From: Bubalus kerabau
Lineage: Eukaryota; Chordata; Mammalia; Artiodactyla; Bovidae
DNA: 64,000 nucleotides
Direction: 5' to 3'
NCBI RefSeq assembly: GCF_029407905.1
Contig: NC_073634.1
Location: forward strand, 27,789,501 to 27,853,500
The position numbers were made by a program, and so were the translations under genes. Of this stretch, positions 49,411-60,597 are shown one piece after another (position 1 is the first letter of the stretch; every line of letters starts with the position of its first letter). The notes beneath the pieces are model-generated. The model ran no database searches. It was not told where the DNA came from and worked only from the letters and a program-made list of their open reading frames with translations.

Positions 49411-50778
49411 AAAGTAAATCCAGACATCAATGCATTTCCAGCTAAAAGCTTCAGAGTGCATATTATTAGCCAGAGTTCAATATCTGTTTCATTTTTTTCT
49501 TTTGATTTGAACTTTACATGCAATGGAGCACACAAACCTTGAGTGCACGTTAACTGAGGTTTGACAAATGCATGACTTCTATAACCAAAACTCCTATTAA
49601 GATATAGAGCATTCACATCACCTGAGAGTTCCCTGCCTTATTCATCTTTGTATCTCCTGCCCTTACTTCCCACGTTCATCAGACACATAACAAGTGTTAA
49701 ACAGCTTTTTGCCCAGTACAATATAAGTGACCTTGACAGAACTTGAAGGACGAGAATGGCTTCTTCTGGAAGCTTTATAAGATAACTGAAGTCTGCCATC
49801 AAAAATGGTGCTGAATTCAGCTGGACCCTTGTCTTACACCAAGTATAAAAGTTAACTCAACATGAATCAAAGCTAAATGTAAGACCTAAGATAATTTTTT
49901 TTAATTCCTATTAGAAAACATAGAGGGAACGCTTCATAACATTTGACTTGGCCATGATTTCTTGGACATGACACAGAAAGAACAAACAACAAAAATAAAG
50001 AGAGACAAATGAGACTTGCCTCAAACTTAAAAGCTTTTGTGCATCAACAAACACAACTGAGTGAAAAGGCAAGCTACAGAAAAGAAAATATTTGCAAATC
50101 ATGTATCTGATGAGAGATTAACATCCAGAATACATATCAAACCCCTACAACTCAACAACAAAAAAATCAAACAATCCGACTTAAAAATGAGCAAAGGATC
50201 TGCATAGACATTTCTCAAAGATGATACACAAATGGCCAACAAGCTCTATGTCACTAATCATCTGAGAAATGAAATCATCAAAGTCATCACGATCATCAGA
50301 AGATACCATCTCACATCCTTTAGGATGCCTACTATTAGAAACAGAAAACAAGTATTGATGAGTATGTGGTGAAATTGAAATCTCTGTGTACTATTGTTAA
50401 GACTCCAAAATAGTGCAGCAGCTGTGGAAAACAGTACCAAAGTTCCTCAAAAAATTAAAAATAGAACTTCCATATGATCCAGCAATCCCACTTCTGGGTA
50501 TATACCCAAAAGAACTGAAAGCAGGATGTGGAAGACCTGTGTTCCCAGAAGCACAATTCACAATAGTCAACAGGTGGAAGCAACCCAAACGTCCACTGAT
50601 GAAGGAATCAATAAACAGAATGTGTCATAGTCTTACAATGGAATATTATTCAGCTTTACAAAGGAAGAAAATCCTGTCACATGCTAAAAAATGGATGAGC
50701 CTTCAGGATATTATACTAAGTGAAAGAAAGCCATCACACACTCACAAAGACAAATACTGAATGATTCTACCTACATGG

Positions 50779-51093
50779 GCCTCCCTGATAGCTCAGTTGG
50801 TAAAGAATCCACCCACAATGCAGGAGACCCTGGTTCAATTCCTGGGTTGGCAAGATCTGCTGGAGAAGGGATAGGCTACCCACTCTAGTATTCTTGGGCT
50901 TCACTGTGGCTCAGCTCCTAAAGAATCCACCTGCAATGAGGGAGACCTGGGTTCAATCCTTGGGTTGGGAAGATCTCCCGGAAAAGGGAAAGGCTACCCA
51001 CTCCAGTATTCTGTCCTTGAGAATTTCAAGGACTGTATAGTCCATGGGGTTGCAAAGGGTCGGATGTGACTGAGGGACTTTCACTTTCACCTA
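50779..51093 (+). mobile_element. Bov-tA SINE with two tRNA heads
   Basis: A first unit (50779-50896) stops within its Bov-A part and is followed at once by a second tRNA head and a complete tail (50897-51093). Inserted in an L1. Confidence 0.85.
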
Positions 51094-51183
51094 TATGAGG
51101 TATATAAAGTAGTCAAATTTAAAAGTAGAGTGGTGGTTACCAGGGGCTGAGGGAAAAGGAAAAAGAGAAATTGTTGTTTAATG

Positions 51184-51732
51184 GGTATTCCTCCTAACAC
51201 CTCCATATTACCAATGACAAAACTGAGGCTGAAAAGTTAAACATCTTTTCCAAGATCACACAATTAAGAAATGGCAGTGGCACAGGATGGAGAAGGCGAT
51301 GGCCCCCACTCCAGTGCTCTTGCCTGGAGGATCCCATGGACGGAGGAGCCTGGTGGGCTGCAGTCCATGGGGTCACTAAGAGTCAGACACGACTGAGCGA
51401 CTTCACTTTCACTTTTCACTTTCATGCATTGGAGAAGGCAATGGCAACCCACTCCAGTGTTCTTGCCTGGAGAATCCCAGGGACGGGGGAGCCTGGTGGG
51501 CTGCCGTCTACGGGGCCGCACAGAGTCGGACACGACTGAAGTGACTTAGCAGCAGCAGCAGTGGCACAGGAAATAAAACATGGATCTACTAGGCTTTGAA
51601 GCACTAAGAAACATCTGAAGGTGCTGATGACTTTTATAACAATGTTTATTATTAATGTTAAATGATATATGTCAACCTCTTAGTCTCTATGGTTTATGTA
51701 TTAGAACAGTTTTCACTCTTCTGGTTCTTAAC
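51184..51732 (+). repeat. Local direct duplicate, inserted copy
   Basis: Copy of 48257-48521 placed inside an L1 3' UTR and later split by a BOV-A2 (51288-51558). Confidence 0.85.
51288..51558 (-). mobile_element. BOV-A2 SINE with 13-bp TSD
   Basis: TSD cagtggcacagga at 51275-51287 and 51559-51571. It lies inside the local duplicate of 48257-48521 and so entered after that duplication. Confidence 0.95.
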
Positions 51733-51814
51733 ACAGTTTCAGATATGCAAGATGGTAAATTTTATATTATGTATTTTTTACCATGATAAAAAAAGAAAAA
51801 GGAGAGAAGGCAGT

Positions 51815-51890
51815 GGGATTTAAACCCATGCTCCCAAAGAAACTGGAGCCTTAATTCAGACTCTTAGACCATGTGCCCATGCTACCCACT
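51815..51890 (-). mobile_element. MIR fragment
   Basis: cagtgggatttaaacccatg ... cagactcttagaccatg resembles antisense MIR. Confidence 0.45.
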
Positions 51891-52053
51891 GGGTCAAACT
51901 AAAGCAATGGTGTGGATGCTGCCATTAAAGCAGTGACTTACATTCTGCCTTACTGCAGAAGGATTTAAGGTGATTGTTCCCGTCATTCGCTCCAGCCAGA
52001 ACCTGATTAAAATTCAATATTACAGAGACAATTAAGAAAGCTAAAATATAAAG

Positions 52054-52274
52054 GGGCTTCCCTTGTGGCTCAGCTGGTAAAAAATCTGCCTGCAATATGG
52101 GAGACCTGGGTTCGATCCCTAGGTTGGGAAGATCCCCCTGGAGAAGGGAAAGGCTACCCACTCCAGTATTCTAGCCTGGAGAAATACTGTAATTTCTGGA
52201 GAAATTCATGGACTGTAAAGACCATGGGGTCACCAAGAGCTGGACACGACTGAACAACTTTCACTTCCCTTCAC
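52054..52274 (+). mobile_element. Bov-tA SINE with 9-bp TSD
   Basis: TSD aatataaag at 52045-52053 and 52275-52283. A short internal duplication (ctggagaaat...) lies near 52170-52205. Confidence 0.9.
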
Positions 52275-52770
52275 AATATAAAGAAGTCGAAGACTGAATA
52301 TTTTTACTGAAGAGGTGACTTGAAAAAGTTAAATGAATGACACAAATATACGAAAGAACAGAAAACATCTGCAATATTTATTGTATATGTATGTTATATA
52401 AATACTATATACATAAGTATACATATGTAATTATAATAAAATTATATTTAAAAGCAAGTACAATGTCACAGTGATTAAGAATATAGCATAAAAAATGCTT
52501 TATTATTTCAAACCTCAATAACTGTTTCTTTTCAACTGAAATAGAATTTTAGGATTCAAGTTTTATAGTTTTGGTGGGGAAAAATGAAATATAAGTCCCT
52601 TAAAGGCACATACACGTTGACAAACAAATATAAGATAAATGATAATAGACTGAGATCATTTTTTACATGAAATAAAAATATGAACATGAAATTGTCCAAC
52701 AAAGGAGGATTTTTAAAAATATTTATTTTTGGTTGTACCGGGTCTTTGTTGCAGCATAAGAGATCTTTAG

Positions 52771-53520
52771 GGCAGACGCCGCCACCCTGGAGCTTCCTTT
52801 GCTGTCTAGCCATGGTCAACCCCACCGTGTTCTTCGACATCGCTGTCGATGGCGAGCCCTTGGGCCGCGTCTCTTTTGAGCTGTTTGCAGACAAAGTTCC
52901 AAAGACAGCAGAAAACTTTCGTGCTCTGAGCACTGGAGAGAAAGGATTTGGTTATAAAGGTTCCTGCTTTCACAGAATAATTCCGGGATTTATGTGCCAG
53001 GGTGGTGACTTCACACGCCATAATGGTACTGGTGGCAAGTCCATCTATGGCGAGAAATTTGATGATGAGAATTTCATTCTGAAGCATACAGGTCCTGGCA
53101 TCTTGTCCATGGCAAATGCTGGCCCCAACACAAATGGTTCCCAGTTTTTCATCTGCACTGGCAAGACTGAGTGGTTGGATGGCAAGCATGTGGTCTTTGG
53201 CAAGGTGAAAGAGGGCATGAATATTGTGGAAGCCATGGAGTGCTCTGGGTCCAGGAATGGCAAGACCAGCAAGAAGATCACCATTGCTGACTGTGGACAA
53301 ATCTAATAAATTTCACTTGTGTTTTACTTAAACACCAGACCATTCCTTCTGTAGCCCAGGAGAGCACCCCTTCACCCCACCTGCTTGAAATATCCTATAA
53401 TCTTTGTGCTCTTGCTATAGTTTTTTGGGTTCCATATTTTCCTTATCCCCCTCCAAGTTTAGCTGGATTGCAAAGTTAAATTTATGATTATGAAATAAAA
53501 ACTAAACAATTAAAAAAAAA
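52771..53520 (+). pseudogene. PPIA: Full-length processed PPIA retrocopy with TSD
   Basis: A complete PPIA mRNA copy: about 40 bases of 5' leader, the intact ORF, a 3' UTR of about 200 bases with AATAAA (near 53494), and a short poly(A) tail at 53512-53520. It is flanked by a 12-bp TSD, agagatctttag, at 52759-52770 and 53524-53535. No introns are present. These are the marks of L1-mediated retroposition. The target was a minus-strand CHR-type SINE, whose halves (52710-52758 and 53536-53636) rejoin across the insert. Confidence 0.93.
52812..53306 (+). CDS. Intact cyclophilin A ORF of a PPIA retrocopy
   Basis: Encodes 164 residues, the normal cyclophilin A length, with no stop or frameshift. 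Cyclophilin A is a cytosolic peptidyl-prolyl cis-trans isomerase. The active-site residues are all present: His54, Arg55, Phe60, Met61, Gln63, Phe113, Trp121, Leu122 and His126 (FHRIIPGFMCQ and EWLDGKH). Compared with my memory of bovine PPIA there are three changes: Ala117 to Gly, and the adjacent Arg144 to Cys and Phe145 to Ser (MECSGS instead of MERFGS). The start ATG has the parental context (tagccatgg). An upstream in-frame ATG at 52680 lies in SINE/flank DNA and is not the native start. The ORF is intronless and lies antisense to KCNG3 inside its intron. The window gives no evidence of expression; it may be a young processed pseudogene that has not yet decayed. Confidence 0.85.
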   Translation: MVNPTVFFDIAVDGEPLGRVSFELFADKVPKTAENFRALSTGEKGFGYKGSCFHRIIPGFMCQGGDFTRHNGTGGKSIYGEKFDDENFILKHTGPGILSMANAGPNTNGSQFFICTGKTEWLDGKHVVFGKVKEGMNIVEAMECSGSRNGKTSKKITIADCGQI

Positions 53521-53644
53521 GAGAGAGATCTTTAGTTGCAGCATGTGGGATCTAGTTCCCTGACCAGAGATAGAACCCAGGCCTCCTGCACTAGAAGCAG
53601 GGACTCTTAGCTGCTAGACCACCAAGGATGTCCAAAGACAGTGA

Positions 53645-53748
53645 TGTTGATGTTCAGTTGCTCAGTCGTGTCTCACTCTTTGCGACCCCATGGACTGCAG
53701 CCCTCCAGGCTTCCCTGTCCTTCACCAACTTCCGGAGTTTGTCCAAAG
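53645..53748 (-). mobile_element. BovB 3' fragment
   Basis: Reverse-complement terminal ~105 bases of BovB, just right of the SINE that hosts the PPIA retrocopy. Confidence 0.75.
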
Positions 53749-53909
53749 ATAGGGGAATCTTGAAGCAAGTAACCCTTCTCCACTAATAACATGCTCTGAA
53801 ACCATGGATACACTATTCAATCTCTCTTCCTAAATTTTCCTCAATGATTAAATGATGAGAATGCCAGGAGGACCTATCTCTCAGGTTGTCTTAAGGATTA
53901 AAGGAATTA

Positions 53910-54140
53910 GGGACTTCCCCTGTCCAGTGGTCCAGTGGTTAAGAATCTGCCTTGCAATGCAGGGGATGTGGGTTCCATCCCTGGTCCAGGAATGCAAATT
54001 CCACATGTCATGGAGCAACTAAGCCCATGCGTCACAACTAGAGAGTCCTTGCACCACAACAAAAGATCCCGGTGTGCCACAACTAAGACATAGCCAAATA
54101 AATAAATAGATAAATTTTTTAAAAATAATAAATATTAAAA
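53910..54140 (+). mobile_element. CHR-type SINE
   Basis: Medium-length form with an AT-rich tail; flanks resemble an imperfect TSD (attaaaggaatta / attaaatgaatta). Confidence 0.83.
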
Positions 54141-54389
54141 AAAGAATTAAATGAATTAATATGAAATAATAGTAAAAGCTTAATAAATTGTGTCTATAAT
54201 TGTCATTATTACAAACCATCTCTGGACTCATAGTCTTCCCTTCATATTCAAAAGGAGATCACTTCGGTATTTTCCTGAGCACAAAGAGAAGGCAAGGATG
54301 AATGCTTCATCTTTTCATTTTCTTTTCTCCCAAGAATTCTGCTTATATTTTTATACACTGCTGGCTGAAGCATAAAGTGGTAAAAACCT

Positions 54390-54945
54390 CTTAAAAGAGC
54401 AATTGCCAGGATTTGTCAGGCTTTATACTGCACATGAGACCCAGCCACCCACTCAAGGAATTTATCTTACAAACACACTCTCATATTTACAAAAGAATAT
54501 GTACAATGAGACTCACTGTTTGTAATACCCAAGGATAAAAAAAAAAAACAAACATCTATCCATTGGAGACTCATTATATAAATGTATTTCCCGAAGTCAT
54601 CAGGTTGAATCATAGGAAATTGACATTGGGAATTTAACAACTCTACCTTATGCCATGTAGCCACAAAAAGGAATGTGGTGAGGTGCATTACTGTGATTTG
54701 ATGTGAAGCAGGCTTCATGACATACAGGTGCAGAACAGTGCATATATTATGCTCTAATTGTGTGTGTATGTGTGCATACATGTACTAGAAGGATACTTAA
54801 GAAACTGTTAGCTGCTGCCTCCAGAGAGGGAGCCTGGGGCAGGATGGAAACTCATTTTTTATTTTATTACCTTTGGTAATGTTAAATGATTTACCATGTG
54901 CCCATATTATTTTTCCAATTAAGAAAAAATTTTAAGGAAAAATGA
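54390..54945 (+). mobile_element. Old L1 3' UTR
   Basis: Old L1-like order (ctcaaggaatttatcttac ... gctgcctccagagagggagc ... A-rich end). Confidence 0.5.
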
Positions 54946-55354
54946 AAAAGCATGCCCAACTAGAACAGCAAGCACTATGATGGAGTTACCAGTGACTTGA
55001 ATCAACCAGCACACTCCCAAGAGAGGCACAGAAAGAAAAGTTGCACCCTTCCTACCCCAAGCTTTCAGACTGAAACATATGAGGCATTTCCAATCACATT
55101 TCCAACAGGTCTGTACTGTCTGATGATACCTGGTGTAACAAAAATTTCCAACGAATTGCACATCACCATCCACTACATTCTCTACAGTCTTTTTCATGTC
55201 CTTATAAGAGTTTTTGCCACAAGTCCAATGGGAGAAAAAGCTCAGTTAAAAAAAAAAAACCACCTGATTTTTTTTCTTATGTACTTTAATTACCTTACAA
55301 AAAAAAATCCACTCATACATGTTTATCCTTCTACTCTAGATCAATAATGAGAAT

Positions 55355-55545
55355 ACATTAAATACTTAAAGTACCAAGCATTTTTCTGTAAATTTACACA
55401 TACTAATTCACTTAATTCTCACAACTGAATGCAATAGGTTTTATTTTTCCCCACCTATAAATGAGGAAATTGAAGCAAAGATAAGTTACTTGCTCATGCC
55501 ACACAGCTAATAAATGGCAGATTAATAATATATACTCATTGGTTA
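55355..55545 (-). mobile_element. MIR
   Basis: cacctataaatgaggaaatt ... gccacacagctaataaatgg, antisense. Confidence 0.75.
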
Positions 55546-55794
55546 TGTAATACATTGAATCCTGGCTGGGATTTATGCATTTCCTTATGGTTGTAATTAA
55601 TGTACACTTGTTATTTTATGTTCCTCACTTCGTATTACTTTGCTTACTAATGCCTGTATTTGGATGGCATCTTTAGGACATGTGGTAGGATAAAAACAAG
55701 GATAAACAGAAAGGTCAGTCTTCTACCACTGGGGATTGGCTACAGAGGACTGGACTCCCCTTTGGAGTTTTTAAGGGGTCGCTACTATTCTACT

Positions 55795-56010
55795 GGGCTT
55801 CCCTGATGGCTCAGATGGTAAAGAATCTGCCTGCAAAGCAGGAGATGCAGGTTCGATCCCTGGGTTGGGAAAATCCCCTGGAGGAGGGCATGGCAACCCA
55901 CTCCAGTATCTTGCCTGGAGAATGCCACAGACAGAGGAGCTTGGCAGAATCAGTCCATAGGGTCACAAAGAGTTGGACACAACTGAAACTACTTAGCATA
56001 CACACACACA
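55795..56010 (+). mobile_element. Bov-tA SINE
   Basis: Complete head and tail ending in (ca)n. Confidence 0.9.
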
Positions 56011-56309
56011 TGAGCATACATCCCAGAACCCTTTATTGTCCTCCCTGTCTGATGGGTCAGCAAGCATTTACAAAGGGAGGCAAGAAATGTCCTAGGCTTC
56101 ATCTGAGTCTCCTACGATGGGGGATCCAACGCCCTGGGGTAAGGATGGAGTGACAATCTGTTACTTGGATGTGGTTCTAAGCCGGTGGATCACGTTAATT
56201 CATTCATCACACAGTGAAGTTTGTGAATTCCTACTGTATGCCAGGAGCCAAAGAGCCACTGAGAGGTCTAGAAAGGTGACTTATACATAGAACTTAATTA
56301 TAATTATGC

Positions 56310-56425
56310 AAGGCGTCATCATTGGAGGAAGCTGGGTGAAGGGTACACTGGAACTCTCAGTATTACTTTTGCAACTTCTTGTGAGTATAAAAGGATTTCA
56401 AAATAAAAAGTTTCTTTAAAAACAA
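56310..56425 (+). mobile_element. Old L1 3' terminus
   Basis: agctgggtgaagggtacact ... caaaataaaaagttt is the end of an old L1 3' UTR; a CHR SINE follows. Confidence 0.55.
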
Positions 56426-56431
56426 CAAAAC

Positions 56432-56628
56432 AGGGGCTTCCCTACAGTGGCTAAGACTCTAAGCTCCCAATGCAGGGGGCCCAAGTTCGATCCCTGCTCA
56501 TGGAACTAGGTCTCACATGCTGCAACTAAGAGTTTGCATGACAAAACTAAAATATCCCACATGCTACAGGGAAGATCAAACATCCCGCGTGCCTCAACTA
56601 AGACCCAGCACAGCCAAATAAATAATTT
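56432..56628 (+). mobile_element. CHR-type SINE
   Basis: Head shortened; placed directly after an L1 3' end. Confidence 0.83.
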
Positions 56629-57240
56629 TAAACAACAACAGCAAAAAGAAGGCCGAATTTAACCTAAAAAACATCTTAGTGAAAGGTAAGATATACCCTC
56701 CCCAACAACAACCTTGCTTGCCTGTAGAAACTCAAATGTAAAATGTAGAGAGTGATAAATGCTGTAATCAACATGCATTAAGTTCAGAAGAAAGTTAAGT
56801 TTTCCTTCATCTGGGGGATTATGGAAAACTTCTTCAAGAAAGTGGCGATTTAATCTGTCATGGAAAGACCAGCACAAGCAAAGGCAGGAAGGTGCTGATA
56901 AACCAGGAACAATGAAAGCAATTACATTAAAAAAAAAGTCCAAGGCAGGTAATAAAGACAGAAAGGTAAATTAAACCCTGAAGTTTATTTGATGTTAATA
57001 ATCATGGGTACCATTTACTGAAATGACTCCTATGAGGCTGGTAATTTCAATATACCATGTCATAAGCATATATGGAAAGGAGCCAGGTTATCAAATTGTT
57101 AACAGTGGTTGGTTCAAGAGAAAGAGGAAGACTGGCAGGTAAATTACTATAAAGTAGGAATCCATTTTTTTGCCATAAACATCTATGAATAGCTGAATTT
57201 TTCACAATTAGAACGTATTCAAGTATTAATTATGTGATTC
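56629..57240. other. Unassigned intronic DNA
   Basis: Nothing recognised. Confidence 0.35.
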
Positions 57241-57253
57241 TTTAAATAACTTT

Positions 57254-57557
57254 CTTAAACTTTTATTCTTTAATTTATTTATTTATTTTCATCTTTGGCT
57301 GTGCTGGGTCTTCGTTGCTGCATGGGCTCTTTCTCTAGTTGCAGCAATCGGGGGCCTACTCTCTGGTTGCGGTGTACAGCCTTTTCACTGCAGTGGCTTC
57401 TCTTGTAGAGCATGGGCTCTAGGCACATGGGCTTCAGTAGTTGTGGCACGTGGGCTTCGTTGCTCCACAGCACATGGGATCTTCCCGGACCAGGGATCAA
57501 AACTGTGTCTCCTGCATTGGCAGGTAATTCTTTACCAGTGAGCCACCAGGAAAGCCT
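57254..57557 (-). mobile_element. CHR-type SINE, long form, 13-bp TSD
   Basis: Full-length antisense copy; TSD tttaaataacttt at 57241-57253 and 57558-57570. Confidence 0.92.
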
Positions 57558-57570
57558 TTTAAATAACTTT

Positions 57571-58551
57571 TAAGGATACATTATTACCTTCAGGGCCCAC
57601 AAGTTGGTCATGACTATTGCATTATTCCTATTGTACAGATACGAAAACAAGTTCCAAGCTAAGTCAGTGGCCTGGCTGAGGGGATGGGACTACAGCAGGG
57701 ACATTTCTGCTGGGGAAGAGACTGAAAACAGGAGATCTGCCTATGGAATTACTAAAATATGCAAAAACAAAAATAAAGGCCAGAAACCAAGCAGTGATGG
57801 TAGAATAAGGATAGGAGGGGCCAGGTCAGAAAAGTCACAGGCGCAGAAAAGCCTCAGAGAGCACAGAACAGGGGCCTCACTGGGCTGCTGAGTGAGATGT
57901 GCAGTGGAAAGAGGGGGGAGTGTAGGATTAAGGGCTGGAAGCCTTATGGCAAAGCTGATAGATTTTCAAAGTTACAGCTTTAAAGGCAAAGGGAACCCAT
58001 TAAAGATCTGGCAACAGGTGGGTTCATTCATTGAATAAGCATTTCTTAAGAGGTTACTATGTGCTGGGCACATTGCCAGGCTCAGGAGCTGGGGAGAGGC
58101 CAAGTGCACTGTGGGAATACATGTTGGGCAGGAGTTTTTGAAATGACTGGAGGCTGCAGACAGTCAGGAGACTAGACACAGGCAAGAGAAAGGGAAGGCC
58201 CAAACTGGCAGATGATGGGAATACAATGAAATTAAATAAAATGATGGGGGAAAGGTGACAGAAGCCTTCAACAAGACCCTGCCACTGACTGGCTATGAGC
58301 ACTGCAGATGCAAGGATGTCAGCAGACGCCGAGGACTCAGCAGACCTTCATCACCACCCTGGAGACGAGCGGGTCAGACAGAACCTGGCCCACCCCTATA
58401 CAAAAGGCAAGTGAAGAAAAACCACCCAACAAAATCCTATTACAAGAGATAGCCACTCTGAACAAGTCTCTCAATTTTCCTAATAGATGAAATGACAGAT
58501 CATCTTCCAGAGCCAAATTATGAAAAGCATTTCATCAATACCATTGCTGTA
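57571..58551. other. Unassigned intronic DNA
   Basis: A short MIR/L2-like piece (gttactatgtgctgggcaca) near 58050; otherwise nothing. Confidence 0.35.
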
Positions 58552-58787
58552 GGGCTTCCCTAGTGGCTCAGTCAGTAAAAAAAAAAAAAAAAAAAAAATC
58601 CACCTGCAATGCAGGAGACCACCTGCAATGCAGGAAACACGGATTCGAAATCTGGGTCGGGAAGATCCCCTATAGAAGGGAAAGGCTACCCACTCCAGCA
58701 TTCTTGCCTGGAGAATTCCATGGACAGAGGAGCCTGGTGGGCTATAGTCCATGGGGTCGCAAGGAGTGGGACATGACTTAGCAACTT
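58552..58787 (+). mobile_element. Bov-tA SINE with A22 tract in its head
   Basis: The gtaaagaatcc segment of the tRNA head is replaced by a run of 22-23 A (58577-58598), and cacctgcaatgcagga is duplicated directly after it. Confidence 0.88.
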
Positions 58788-59399
58788 AACCACCCCCACC
58801 ACATACATTACTATTTGTGTTCACTACCCTCTAATCGAGGACCTGGCTCTGGGCTGACTCTGAAGAAACCATCCACGTTTCTGTCTGTATCTCACCAGAT
58901 GCTCTCAAAGTCAGGGACACCAGGACAGCTCTTCTTCACCAGATGCTGATGAATGTGTTTTCAGTAAACCACCACGTTCTAGATGAAAATACACATAACA
59001 AGTAGGGAGACCCAAAACCTGTGGTTCTGTTCTCATTACTAAAAAATTTCCCAGAGATGAGATGACTCAGACCCACCAGCACCTACCCATCAGCATTCTC
59101 CACTCCAGGGGGATCCCCTTCATCCTGCAGGTACATAACCTCCCCCAGCACCTTCATCTCCCCTCCAGAGAGACACAAATCCATCTAAATAATGATACAA
59201 GAAGATCAACTCATTGCAAGAATCCGTTCCCAATCCATATATAACTATCAGATGGGTTCTACTACTTTCTGTTTATTTCATTGGTAATTCATTACTAAAA
59301 GGAATTTTTTTAAAAAAGAAAGGATATCAAGAGACTATCCTCCTCTTTAGACATGATCCTCTTATAAAAACTGATACCAATTTTTCCTTTCTTTTCTAG
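58788..59399. other. Unassigned intronic DNA
   Basis: Nothing recognised. Confidence 0.35.
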
Positions 59400-60000
59400 T
59401 TTCTCTTGTATTCTTACATTTTAAATATTCTTTTCCATTATGATTTATCACAGGATATTGAATACGGTTCCCTGTGCTCTAAGTAGGACCTTGTTATTTA
59501 TCCATCCCGTATATACTAGTATAAACTAATACGCTAGTATAGGACCCGCCCTCTGCTAACCCTAAGTCATTCCCTCCTCTAATTCTTTTATTTAATAGCA
59601 TTTTATCTTTTTTTAATTGAAATATAGTTAACAAATACTATATTAGTTTCAGATGCACTGCATAGTGATTTGATATCTGTATACATTATCAAATGATTGC
59701 CATGGCAAGTCTAGTAACCATCTGTCCCTGTACAAAATTATTGACCATATTTCTTATGTGCTATAATATACCACATAATATACCTCAGTGTCTTATTTAT
59801 TTTCTAACTAGATGTTTGTATCTCTTAATACCCTTCATCTATTTCACTTTCCCTACCCCAACCCCAAACAGGCCCAGGCAACCACCAATTTGTTCTCTGT
59901 ATCTATGAGTCTTTTTTCATTTTGGTTTGTTTAATTCTACATATAAGTGAGATCATAGCGTATTTGTCTTTCTCTGTTTGACTTATTTCACTGAGCATGG
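59400..60000 (-). mobile_element. L1 3' UTR, antisense
   Basis: Antisense L1 3' UTR (ggttccctgtgctctaagta, gccatggcaagtctagtaac, tataagtgagatcatagcg). Confidence 0.75.
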
Positions 60001-60109
60001 AAAAAAAAAATTGATAAACTACACTTCATCAAAATCTGAAACTTTAATACACTGAAACCAAATAAGCAAGCCAGAGAATAGGCAAAAATTGTCATAAAAC
60101 ATTTATCTG

Positions 60110-60404
60110 GGGCTTCCCTAGTGGCTCAGTGGCAAGTAACCTGCCCACCAATGCAGGAGACACGCGTTGGATCCCTGATTTGGGAGGATCCCACATGCCT
60201 CGGAGCAACTAAGCCCCTGCCCCACAACTACTGAGCCTGTGCTCTAGAGCCTGGAGCCTTCACAAAAGAAGCCACCACAATCAGACTCCGATGCACTGCA
60301 ACCAGAGAGTAGCCTCTGCTAGCCGCACCTACAGAAAAGCCCGAGTGGCTACGAAGCCTCAGCACAGCCAAAAATAAAGAAAGAAAATTTAAAAACAAAC
60401 AAGT
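60110..60404 (+). mobile_element. CHR-type SINE, long form, 13-bp TSD
   Basis: TSD aaacatttatctg at 60097-60109 and 60405-60417. Inserted in a sense L1. Confidence 0.92.
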
Positions 60405-60597
60405 AAACATTTATCTGACAAAGGACTGGTATCCACAATGTAAAAAGAACTGCTAAGACTCATTAATAAAGACAAAAAGCCCATATTCTTCTTATTTTTT
60501 TTTTAAAGGTAATTTGGACAAACACTTCACCTAATAAAATATAAAAGATGATCAGCACTCTCATCATCAGGGAGATGAAAATTAAAAGCACAATGAG

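Larger units (their letters stand above)
49760..51800 (+). mobile_element. L1 3' end interrupted by SINEs and a local duplicate
   Basis: Sense L1 at 49760-50778, 51094-51183 and 51733-51800. The Bov-tA pair lies at 50779-51093. The copy of 48257-48521 lies at 51184-51732, between aatgggta and agtttcag, which are nearly adjacent in the L1 3' UTR. Confidence 0.8.
52710..53636 (-). mobile_element. CHR-type SINE split by the PPIA retrocopy
   Basis: Halves at 52710-52770 and 53524-53636 read continuously once the retrocopy and one TSD copy are removed; the PPIA insertion is therefore younger. Confidence 0.88.

Noticed and set aside
52806..53300. 164-codon minus-strand open frame
   Set aside because: Complement of the PPIA retrocopy; no independent support.
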